From: JBOGEB01 sp050743125
GTDB lineage: Bacteria > Actinomycetota > Nitriliruptoria > Euzebyales > Egibacteraceae
DNA: 5,823 nt
NCBI GenBank assembly: GCA_050743125.1
Contig: JBOGEB010000241.1
Coordinates: 1 to 5,823, forward strand
Direction of reading: 5' to 3'
In this document: positions 1-5,702 of the stretch, piece after piece
How positions within the stretch are numbered: position 1 is the first letter of the stretch
How the letters are laid out: each line of letters opens with the position of its first letter
Position numbers and translations under genes: made by a program
Notes under the pieces: generated by a model
Database searches by the model: none
Told to the model about the DNA's origin: nothing
The model's input: only the letters and a program-made list of their open reading frames with translations

Positions 1-14
1 CTTGTAGGCGTCAA

Positions 15-91
15 GCCTTCGAGGCCGTCCTGAGGGGACGCAGTCTCATCTCAGTCCTCAAAGGACAAGCGCCGCAAGCGTTCCCCTCAAG
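15..91 (-). other. structured non-coding element, possible RNA
   Basis: Positions 29-41 pair with 78-91 to give a 13-bp stem with one bulged base. Inside it, GTCCT (54-58) and AGGAC (62-66) form a small hairpin, and just outside it GCCT (15-18) and AGGC (22-25) close a TCG loop. One pair (30/90) is C-A on the plus strand but G-U in minus-strand RNA, so the fold is complete only for a minus-strand transcript, the direction of the upstream transporter-kinase operon. There is no T-run, so this is not a classical intrinsic terminator. It could be a 3' end structure of that operon, the leader of a gene beyond position 1, or a repeat end. No known RNA family was recognised. Confidence 0.35.
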
Positions 92-122
92 AGGCCCTAT
101 GCCCGACGAAGGCACTCCCATC

Positions 123-188
123 AGCGCGAGAGCATGGCACCGACGCGTCCGGAAACGAAACAACGGCACCCATGCGTTGGCTGACTGC
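123..188. repeat. direct repeat, copy A (left flank of module)
   Basis: The core at 123-157 matches 4774-4810 at nearly every base: two single-base gaps and one substitution over about 37 bp, including the shared block CGACGCGTCCGGAAACG. After an 8-bp insertion in this copy, similarity continues through GGCACC (165-170) to about 188. Weaker similarity extends towards about 91. The indels change the reading frame between copies, so conservation at protein level is unlikely. The core contains the palindrome GACGCGTC. Both copies have the same orientation and lie outside the transporter, kinase and glycerate kinase genes. The identity of the element is unknown. Confidence 0.6.
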
Positions 189-279
189 CGCATCATCGGG
201 CATCGATGGCCCTTGAGCAGGGAGACCGGCCTGCTTCGGGTGATCTTCCCCGCGTTTCTGCCAGAGCGGAGTCGGTTGC

Positions 280-1800
280 TTAATTGACTGAGCTGGCCGG
301 CCGCGCCGCGGGCTGGTGTCGCAGGGGCAGGCAGATCCGTACGTTGGTGCCCACGCCTGGCCGGCTTTGTATCTCCAGGCGTGCTCCGTGCTGCTCCAGG
401 ACGGCTCGGGCCAAGGTCAGCCCGACGCCGACGAAGCCGTCTGTTCGTGTCTTGGCGAACAGCTCGTCGATCAGCGACGCCTCGAGGCCGTGGCCGTCGT
501 CGGCTACCTCGAGCACCAGCTCGTCCCGTTCGGCGTCCACCGTCGAACGCAGGCCCAGCCGGCCACCCCGGTCGGGGAGCGCGGCCAGGGCGTTGCGCAC
601 CAACTCGTTGAGCACTTCGCGGATCTTGAGCCGGTCGACCACGGCGTGGGTGACGTCGGGCGTCAACTCCAGCTCTAGGCTGATCGAACGCTCGACGACC
701 TCGTCCTGGAAGCGGTTCACTACCTCGTACAGCAGCAGACGAAGGTCGGTGCGGGCCAGGTTCAGATCGAGCGGGAACCCGAAGTCGCTGACGCGCGCGA
801 CGGCTTGCAACAGCTGGTCGACCCGGGCAATGACCGCCTGCTGGTCGGGCTGCTCGCCAGCGTCAGCAGCGACGCCGTCTGCCTTGGTGGGCTCGCGCTC
901 CTGGAGGCGTGTCACCTGCACGCGGAGCTGATTGACGAGCCGGTGCAGGAGCACCCGGGACGGCTGGCGCTGCCAGTCGGCGCCGGCCCCGTTGCCGGTG
1001 TCGTCGGCGGTGGGCAGGGCGGCGAGTCCGGCCGCCTGCTCCCGCTGGACGACCGCATCGATCAGCTGGTTGAAGGCGCGGCTGATCGCGCCGAGCTCGT
1101 CGTCGCGGTCCTCGTCCAGGCGCCGCGTCCGGTCGCCGCGGGCAGCGGCGTCCAGGGCCTCCTGCAGGCGCCGGAGCGGCCTGAACAGATCGGTGGCCAG
1201 GTAGGCGGCCAGCAGCAGGATCAAGGACACGGCGCCGAAGGCCGCCACGACCAGCACCAGCTGAGCGGCGCGCCGGGTGGCGCTGTTTGCCTGGCGGATG
1301 TCGTCGCGCTTGGCCCGGTCAGAAGCCACGGCCGCCTCGGTGATCTCCTGGAAGGGGATGAAGTCCTTGTTTTCCAGAACGCCCTCCGTGAAGGCGGCGG
1401 CTTCCGCGGTACGCCCGGCGTCGACCAGGTCGAAGACCTGCCGGGCGTCGGCGATGAGCTGGTCGAAGGCCCGGCGGACGTCGGCCACCTGGCGGCGCTC
1501 CTCGTCGGTGTCGGCCAGGTCGGCCCACTGGCGGAAGTCGGCCTCGGCCGGCTCGAGCAGCGCGTCGAACTCCTGGCGGGCGTTCGGGTCACCGGCGGTG
1601 ATGGCGTCAGGGACCTCTTTGAAGGCCCGGAAGGTGGTAGAGCGCACCCGTTGGAGGAGCAGGCTGCGCTGGTAGTGGCCCTCGAGACGGTCGGTACTGG
1701 TCTCCCACCGCGCGACCGCCCACACCGTGACCCCGGCGATCAGCAGCGCGACGAGGCCGAGGGCTGCGAAGGAGATCAGGAGCTTGCGTCGCAGGTTCAT
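280..1800 (-). CDS. HAMP-domain sensor histidine kinase-like protein
   Basis: Predicted inner-membrane sensor kinase of 506 residues. Visible order: transmembrane helix 8-30; extracytoplasmic helical region 31-176, rich in charged and Ala residues, like the four-helix-bundle sensors of chemoreceptors; transmembrane helix about 178-202; HAMP about 203-253; dimerisation helices about 281-345; ATPase domain about 350-492. The ATP lid and pocket look intact: N-box NELVRN (398-403), G1 DDGHG (434-438), and GVGL (458-461). The phosphoacceptor region is odd: the only good candidate, H286, sits in HRLVNQL, not the usual H-E/D-L-R-x-P. It resembles the HRxxN box of HisKA_2/HWE kinases, although the rest reads like an ordinary HAMP kinase. 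The start is supported by GAGGGGG (1806-1812) 5 nt upstream. It follows the transporter gene by 17 bp and is probably co-transcribed with it. No response regulator lies in the window. Kinase activity is inferred; a regulatory ATPase without autophosphorylation is the alternative. Confidence 0.9.
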   Translation of the reverse strand: MNLRRKLLISFAALGLVALLIAGVTVWAVARWETSTDRLEGHYQRSLLLQRVRSTTFRAFKEVPDAITAGDPNARQEFDALLEPAEADFRQWADLADTDEERRQVADVRRAFDQLIADARQVFDLVDAGRTAEAAAFTEGVLENKDFIPFQEITEAAVASDRAKRDDIRQANSATRRAAQLVLVVAAFGAVSLILLLAAYLATDLFRPLRRLQEALDAAARGDRTRRLDEDRDDELGAISRAFNQLIDAVVQREQAAGLAALPTADDTGNGAGADWQRQPSRVLLHRLVNQLRVQVTRLQEREPTKADGVAADAGEQPDQQAVIARVDQLLQAVARVSDFGFPLDLNLARTDLRLLLYEVVNRFQDEVVERSISLELELTPDVTHAVVDRLKIREVLNELVRNALAALPDRGGRLGLRSTVDAERDELVLEVADDGHGLEASLIDELFAKTRTDGFVGVGLTLARAVLEQHGARLEIQSRPGVGTNVRICLPLRHQPAARPASSVN

Positions 1801-1817
1801 CCCAACCCCCTCGGGCC
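1801..1817 (-). promoter_or_regulatory. ribosome binding site of the sensor kinase gene
   Basis: The 17-bp gap between the transporter stop and the kinase start holds GAGGGGG (1806-1812 on the minus strand), 5 nt before the ATG. The gap is too short for an independent promoter, so the kinase is most likely translated from the transporter mRNA. Confidence 0.6.
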
Positions 1818-3326
1818 TTACAGGCTCAAGCCCACGTAGCGCCAGTAGCCGAAGTAGAAGGCGACCATCAGGCCCAGGTGCATGAGCAGCAGCACCGAGC
1901 TGAGCCGCAGCAGGTCGGCCGGCTGGTAGGTCTCACCCTCCAGCTCCTGAAACATCAGCAGCGCTTTGGAGCTGACGGGGAAGGTCAGGCAGTAGTCCAT
2001 GCCGGCGGTGCCGATGAACATCACCGCGGCCGGGTCGACGCCCAGGCTGCCGGCCAGGTACAGCAGGGGAGGCACGAGCGCGGCCGCGCGGGCGCTGTGC
2101 GAGGTCATGTACAGGTGCGAGGTCAGCGAGATCAACGCGAGGATGAGCAGCACAAGCAGGTGGGAGTCGGCCCCGGCGATACTGCTGACCGCGAACAGCC
2201 GGTCGATGATCCACTGAGCGGCGCCGGTGTCGATGAGCGCCCGGCCCAACACGAGAGCGGCGCCCACGAACACGACAAGGTTCCAGGAGACCGCTTTCAG
2301 CCCGTCCTTCCAGCGCAGGACCCCGCCGGCCGGGGCAGTGAGCACGACGGCGCCGACCACGGTGACGGTGGCGATCTCCAGCCCGTGGCGGCTCTCGGTC
2401 AGCCACAGCACGACCATGGCCACCACCACGGCCAGGGTCTTCCACTCCGCCGCCGACAAGGGCCTCGAGCGGCTGGCGGGTATGCGCAGCGCTTGCTGGC
2501 GCTGCTCACGGCGGAGGAACAACCGCAGCACAACCCAGCACGACAGGTAGCTGGCCGCCAGCGCGAAGGGCACGCCGTAAAGTGCCCACTGAGCGAACGA
2601 CAGGCGCCGGTCGGCGATTTGTTCGAGGAGATCGTTGGCGATGAGGTGCGATCCGGCACCGATCACGGTGGCGATGGTGCTGACCAGGATCACCGTGGGC
2701 ATCAGCAGGGCCACGACGCGCGTCACGCGCCGGTCACCGTCGGCGCCGGTGACGCTGCGGAACAGCGGGATCGTGACCGCGGCCCGGCCCGAAGTCGAGG
2801 GGACCAGGAACGTCAGGGGAACAAGCACGGTGGTCAACAGCCAGCACATCCCCGACACCGATCGGGCTCGGCTGACCACCAGCTGAGCCATGCGGCCCGC
2901 CAGGCCGCTGCGCTCGACCGCCTCGCCCAGCACGAACGCGCCGATCATCAGCCAGACCACGTCTGAGGCCAGCGCCTCGAACAGCTCCTGCTGCGGGCGG
3001 GCGCCGGTGAAGACGAGCAGCAGCACAGCTGTCAGAGCGACGTAGGCGGGATTGAAGGAGGTGGTCGACCACAGGATGGCGGCCACGGCGAACGCGAACA
3101 GCGCGAGACGGGCCTTCGAGTCGAGGGAGGCCGGCAACAGCACGGCGACCCCGGCGACGATCAGCAGCGCGAGGGGCAGCATGGCGTCGGCCACCCAGCG
3201 CAGACGACCTGGGCGATGGTGAGCCACCGGCCGCGGCGCCACTGGCGGTGGCGCTGCTTGCAACGGGACCAGCCCCGGCCGCGGCCACAAACTGGCGGTC
3301 CGTTCGGTGAACTCCGCGGTCCTCAT
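1818..3326 (-). CDS. SLC13/DASS-family anion (carboxylate) permease
   Basis: Polytopic secondary transporter of 502 residues, typical for the divalent anion/sodium symporter (SLC13, CitT-like) group. A proline- and arginine-rich cytoplasmic tail (1-45) precedes about ten or more hydrophobic segments. The two halves show the family's inverted-repeat signature: PSTSGRAA (176-183) in the first and TSHSARAA (408-415) in the second, each followed by a proline-containing helix. A helix-break region IGAGSHLIAN (222-231) lies where many relatives carry an IGTPPN-like motif. Canonical members have SNT in both substrate/sodium loops; here both lack the Asn, so ion coupling or substrate may differ. The start at 3326 is strongly supported by GGAGG (3334-3338) 7 nt upstream. 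It is the first gene of a minus-strand operon with the sensor kinase and is divergent from glycerate kinase, which suggests uptake of glycerate or a related carboxylate. Family assignment is firm; the substrate is inference. Confidence 0.9.
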   Translation of the reverse strand: MRTAEFTERTASLWPRPGLVPLQAAPPPVAPRPVAHHRPGRLRWVADAMLPLALLIVAGVAVLLPASLDSKARLALFAFAVAAILWSTTSFNPAYVALTAVLLLVFTGARPQQELFEALASDVVWLMIGAFVLGEAVERSGLAGRMAQLVVSRARSVSGMCWLLTTVLVPLTFLVPSTSGRAAVTIPLFRSVTGADGDRRVTRVVALLMPTVILVSTIATVIGAGSHLIANDLLEQIADRRLSFAQWALYGVPFALAASYLSCWVVLRLFLRREQRQQALRIPASRSRPLSAAEWKTLAVVVAMVVLWLTESRHGLEIATVTVVGAVVLTAPAGGVLRWKDGLKAVSWNLVVFVGAALVLGRALIDTGAAQWIIDRLFAVSSIAGADSHLLVLLILALISLTSHLYMTSHSARAAALVPPLLYLAGSLGVDPAAVMFIGTAGMDYCLTFPVSSKALLMFQELEGETYQPADLLRLSSVLLLMHLGLMVAFYFGYWRYVGLSL

Positions 3327-3333
3327 GCTGGCG

Positions 3334-3338
3334 CCTCC
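3334..3338 (-). promoter_or_regulatory. Shine-Dalgarno site of the permease gene
   Basis: GGAGG on the minus strand lies 7 nt before the ATG at 3326. This is a near-ideal match and fixes the start of the permease. It also means the sequence above 3338 is 5' untranslated or promoter DNA for the minus strand, which argues against the plus-strand gene starting at the ATG at 3344. Confidence 0.75.
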
Positions 3339-3383
3339 GCAACATGGGGAACCGTGACTCGGACGCTGTCCACTGGCGAGCGC

Positions 3384-3407
3384 CCCACCCGGCTCTGCCA
3401 GGGTGGG
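3384..3407. promoter_or_regulatory. inverted repeat in the divergent control region
   Basis: CCCACCCGGC (3384-3393) pairs with GCC-A-GGGTGGG (3397-3407): a 10-bp stem with one bulged A (3400) and a TCT loop. It lies between the two divergent genes, about 58 bp before the permease start and about 84 bp before the probable glycerate kinase start. It could be an operator for a regulator controlling both directions, or an RNA hairpin in the permease leader. No T-run follows on either strand, so a simple terminator is unlikely. Confidence 0.45.
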
Positions 3408-3447
3408 ATTGCATCGTCATTCCCGCTCAGGCCCCCGCTAGGCGTAC

Positions 3448-3479
3448 TGCTATTATCGCTCGCACGGTCACGGAAGCAA
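3448..3479. promoter_or_regulatory. candidate overlapping divergent promoters
   Basis: This is the only AT-rich patch between the divergent genes. On the plus strand TGCTATTAT (3448-3456) is an extended -10 element, giving a predicted start of transcription near 3462-3465, just before glycerate kinase. On the minus strand GATAAT (3452-3457) lies 16 bp from TTGCTT (3474-3479), a weak -35, pointing towards the permease. The two -10 elements occupy the same bases, so polymerase could probably use only one direction at a time. This is inferred from consensus matches only. Confidence 0.4.
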
Positions 3480-3490
3480 CCATACGCATC

Positions 3491-4639
3491 GTGGTGGCCC
3501 CGTCGGGATTCAAAGAAAGCCTGGAGGCCGACGAGGTGGCACGCTGCATCGAACGTGGCGTCCTGCGGGCGCTCCCAGAGGCGCAGGTCGTCCGCCTGCC
3601 CCTGGTCGACGGAGGCGAGGGTTTCACCCGGGCGCTGGTTGAGGCGACCGGGGGCAGCATCCACCAGGTCACTGTCACCGGGCCGACGGGCCACCCCGTG
3701 GCCTCCCACTTCGGGGTCCTGGGCGACGGTGGCTCCCGCACGGCGGTGATCGAGATGGCGGCTGCTGCTGGCTTGCGCCTGGTGCCCCGAAACGCCCGTG
3801 ACCCCCTGCTCACCACGACGTGGGGGGTGGGCGAGCTGCTCACGGCCGCGCTCGACACGGGGGCCGAGCGCATCCTGGTCGGCTGCGGCGACTCTGGCAC
3901 CAGCGACGGCGGCGCCGGCATGGCCCAGGCCCTTGGCGTACGTCTGCTCGACCACACTGGCGCCGAGCTGAGTCCAGGCGGCTTGGAGCTGAGTCGGCTG
4001 GACCGCATCGACCTCACCGGCCGCGACCCTCGCCTGGGTGACGTCAGCATCGACGTCGCCTGCAACTGGCACAACCTGCTGTGCGGCCCCCATGGGGTGG
4101 CGCGGGTGTTCGGTCCCCAAAAGGGCGCCTCCCCCCACGCCGTCGAGCGTCTTGCCGCCGCCCTCGAGCACTACGCCGACGTGATCGAGCGCGACATCGG
4201 CGTCGACGTGCGCACGACACCCGGCAGCGGCGCATCCGGGGGCCTAGGCGCGGGCCTGCAAGCCCTTCTCGGGGCCACCCTGCACCCCCGCTTCGAGATC
4301 GTGATGCGCTACCTCAACCTCGACGACCAGCTGCGCGGAGCCGACCTGGCCATCACCGCCGAGGGCACCCTCGACCACCACAGCCCCAAAGGCAAAGTGC
4401 CCGCTGAGGTGGCACGACAAGCCAAGGCTTACGGCGTGCCTGTGATCGCTTTGGCCGGCACCATCGGCCCAGCCGCCAGGATCAACCTCGACCACGGCAT
4501 CGCCGCCTATATGAGCATCCTGTGTGCGCCGTGCACCCTCGACGATGCCATCAACCAGACCGCCGAACTGCTCACTGACGCCGCCGAGCAAGCCCTACGC
4601 CTGATCAAGGTGGGCCAAGATATCGCGACCAAAACCTGA
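3491..4639 (+). CDS. glycerate kinase, GarK/GlxK type
   Basis: Cytoplasmic kinase that phosphorylates D-glycerate with ATP to phosphoglycerate (usually 2-phosphoglycerate in this family). From the GTG at 3491 it has 382 residues, the usual family length. Visible motifs: N-terminal APSGFKESL (family APDSFKGSL); DGGEG (40-44); GCGDSGTSDGG (131-141); FGPQKGA (about 207-213); PGSGASGGLGAGL (244-256); ITAEGTLD (288-295); VIALAG towards the C-terminus. Two motifs differ from common members: CNWHN (191-195) replaces the usual C-D-V-x-N, and TAEG replaces TGEG, which suggests a separate clade. The start is uncertain. An in-frame ATG at 3344 would add 49 residues without family similarity, lies inside the divergent control region and has no Shine-Dalgarno site. 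GGAAG (3472-3476) sits 5 nt before an ATA at 3482, exactly where relatives begin, but 14 nt before the GTG. Divergent from the permease-kinase operon, which suggests a shared catabolic role. Confidence 0.9.
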   Translation: MVAPSGFKESLEADEVARCIERGVLRALPEAQVVRLPLVDGGEGFTRALVEATGGSIHQVTVTGPTGHPVASHFGVLGDGGSRTAVIEMAAAAGLRLVPRNARDPLLTTTWGVGELLTAALDTGAERILVGCGDSGTSDGGAGMAQALGVRLLDHTGAELSPGGLELSRLDRIDLTGRDPRLGDVSIDVACNWHNLLCGPHGVARVFGPQKGASPHAVERLAAALEHYADVIERDIGVDVRTTPGSGASGGLGAGLQALLGATLHPRFEIVMRYLNLDDQLRGADLAITAEGTLDHHSPKGKVPAEVARQAKAYGVPVIALAGTIGPAARINLDHGIAAYMSILCAPCTLDDAINQTAELLTDAAEQALRLIKVGQDIATKT

Positions 4640-4652
4640 TGCCGTTATTCGA

Positions 4653-4700
4653 GCCGGAACATGGGTCAGCGAGCTTGCCGGGAACACAATCAGCGAGGCT
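4653..4700. repeat. degenerate 24-bp tandem repeat
   Basis: Two adjacent 24-bp units (4653-4676 and 4677-4700) share GCCGG, AACA and TCAGCGAG with a variable centre and one compensating gap. They lie 14 bp after the glycerate kinase stop. The function is unknown; they may mark a duplication or a junction. Confidence 0.35.
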
Positions 4701-4773
4701 GAACCCGCCACAGCTCCTCTTTCGCCCAGCTGCATCCGCCGAGTCCACGAGACGCCCATACCGCCGGATGAAG

Positions 4774-4839
4774 AGCGCCGAGAGCCTGGCACCCGACGCG
4801 TCCGGAAACGGCACCTACGCGCGGGTTGCCGGTCACTGC
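4774..4839. repeat. direct repeat, copy B (right flank of module)
   Basis: Partner of copy A at 123-188, in the same orientation about 4.65 kb away. The best block is 4774-4810. Similarity continues without the 8-bp insertion of copy A through GGCACC (4810-4815), with looser matches to about 4839. Upstream, 4749-4773 is weakly similar to about 91-122. The copy lies about 135 bp after the glycerate kinase stop, so the two copies bracket exactly the transporter, kinase and glycerate kinase genes. Confidence 0.6.
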
Positions 4840-4862
4840 TACAGCCTTGCATGGTGGGATGC

Positions 4863-4892
4863 GTGGTTTGACCACTTGGGACCTGGTAGGTC
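4863..4892. promoter_or_regulatory. operator-like palindromes
   Basis: GTGGT-TTG-ACCAC (4863-4875) is a perfect inverted repeat matching the TGGTnnnACCA pattern common among GntR-family operators. It is followed at once by a second perfect one, GACCT-GGT-AGGTC (4880-4892). No gene start is visible just downstream on either strand, so these may be relics of a lost promoter or chance. Regulator identity is inference only. Confidence 0.25.
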
Positions 4893-5117
4893 ACCACGAT
4901 TTGGCGGATGGCGGCCCGTCGAGCTTCATTAATGTCACCACGCTGATCTAGCCGTGTGAGCAGTGAAGGGCTGGCCGTGGCGGGCCAGGTGCCATCCGCA
5001 CTGATCGCATTGACGGAGCCGAGTCGGGGGCCGCCGGCCCGTGCCGGCCGGTCACCTGAGCGGCACTCGTCCGCGTTGCCGCGTTGGGCTCCCCCCACTC
5101 CTGATCCCCGGGGCCTG

Positions 5118-5327
5118 TCATAGGGGGCGTTGCGAACCTGGGGAGGCCTGATCCGGCGCGCTCGTCAACGGGCGTGTGGAGGTCGGGTCGGGTATGGGCG
5201 TCGGCGTACTCTTGCTGTTTCCCGATGTGCAGTGACGCAGCGCGCCGGCGCCGCACGCCTCGAGCGCGTGCCGGCCGCTGGTCGCAGCGACCCCCGCCGC
5301 GTCCGCCTGCAGCAGACCCAGCGTCAT
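5118..5327 (-). pseudogene. small unrecognised ORF, possibly decayed
   Basis: The ATG at 5327 has AGGGG 9 nt upstream on the minus strand. The first 30 or so codons (MTLGLLQADAAGVAATSG and onwards) have very high third-position G/C, as in the real genes of this window. After about residue 32 codon bias falls in this frame, while a neighbouring frame (reading LHIGKQQEYADAHTRPD) regains coding-like bias. That is what a single-base frameshift in a former gene would look like. No family was recognised; the N-terminus only vaguely recalls small secreted helical proteins of actinobacteria. The three-copy repeat at 5370-5431 lies just upstream. It could equally be a chance ORF in GC-rich DNA. Confidence 0.2.
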
Positions 5328-5369
5328 CGTGAGCAGCCCCTTTTGACTGTGCGTGATGCGTGTCAGCGC

Positions 5370-5431
5370 TGTGGCCAGGAATCGTCATATGGCCAGGATT
5401 CGTCACGCATACGTGACGAATCCTGGCCACA
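5370..5431. repeat. three-copy 18-bp repeat with perfect hairpin; MITE- or IS-end-like
   Basis: The unit GTGGCCAGGAWTCGTCAY occurs at 5371-5388, again at 5390-5406 (same orientation, without the leading G), and inverted at 5413-5430. The second and third copies form a perfect 18-bp inverted repeat (5390-5407 with 5412-5429) around the loop CATA. The whole block begins TGTGGCCAGGA and ends TCCTGGCCACA, so it has TG...CA termini with inverted repeats of about 18 bp. IS21-family and some other elements have TG...CA ends with several internal repeat copies, so this could be a tiny non-autonomous element or the fused ends of a lost one. No exact target duplication was found (AGCGC against AGGGC is only approximate). 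A regulator-binding array is the alternative. Confidence 0.55.
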
Positions 5432-5539
5432 AGGGCTGGGCAGCAGCACAATCTGAAGCCCGCGGGAGCTGGTGTACGCGAACGGCTTCCGGACTTCGAG
5501 AACACTAGTGGTCCAAGCGGAAGGTTCCGTTGACTGTGA

Positions 5540-5561
5540 GGGGGTTCGGGGGAACGCCCCC
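5540..5561. terminator. GC-rich hairpin
   Basis: GGGGGTTC (5540-5547) pairs with GAAC-G-CCCCC (5552-5561): an 8- to 9-bp stem with one bulged G and a GGGG loop. There is no T-run, but terminators in high-GC actinobacteria often lack one. With no intact gene ending here, a terminator role is speculative. Confidence 0.25.
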
Positions 5562-5702
5562 GATGGCGCCGAGGGTACGGCTGGGCCCGCCTCGCAAGGC
5601 GCTGGTCGCGTCATGTGCTGGTTGTCCTCAAGCGATCCGCAACGCCGCGAGGCGGAGTGCAGACGCAGCCGAATGCCACGAGTTTTTCCGCGCGGCCCAG
5701 TC

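Noticed and set aside
28..91. TPP riboswitch (a CUGAGA string occurs on the minus strand)
   Set aside because: The second conserved half (CCUGAU...) and the overall fold are absent; the match is a single short string.
805..1839. Long open frame on the plus strand over the sensor kinase gene
   Set aside because: Gly-, Val- and Gln-rich antisense shadow of the kinase gene; no motifs, and the minus-strand protein has clear domains.
1878..2966. Long open frame on the plus strand over the permease gene
   Set aside because: Antisense shadow with His-, Gln- and Arg-rich low-complexity translation; the minus-strand frame is an obvious membrane transporter.
3323..4171. Minus-strand open frame over glycerate kinase
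   Set aside because: Antisense to a well-conserved enzyme; no recognisable domain, typical of GC-rich shadow frames.
4639..4932. 97-codon plus-strand frame whose ATG overlaps the glycerate kinase stop (TGATG)
   Set aside because: The overlap looks like translational coupling, but third-position G/C is much lower than in the real genes, no domain is recognisable, and the frame runs through repeat copy B, whose partner is frame-shifted.
4595..5098. 167-codon minus-strand frame downstream of glycerate kinase
   Set aside because: Arg-, Ser- and Gly-rich, overlaps the end of glycerate kinase and crosses repeat copy B; no motif supports it.
5371..5430. CRISPR array
   Set aside because: Only three short copies, one inverted, with almost no spacer between them; not array architecture.
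5524..5549. PHO box upstream of the PhoU-like gene (GTTCCG and GTTCGG)
   Set aside because: The two GTTC units are 20 bp apart, not the 11-bp periodicity of PhoP direct repeats, and lie far from the gene start.
5540..5561. tRNA T-arm (GGGGGTTC...CCCCC)
   Set aside because: The loop does not have the seven-base T-loop form and no cloverleaf can be built around it.
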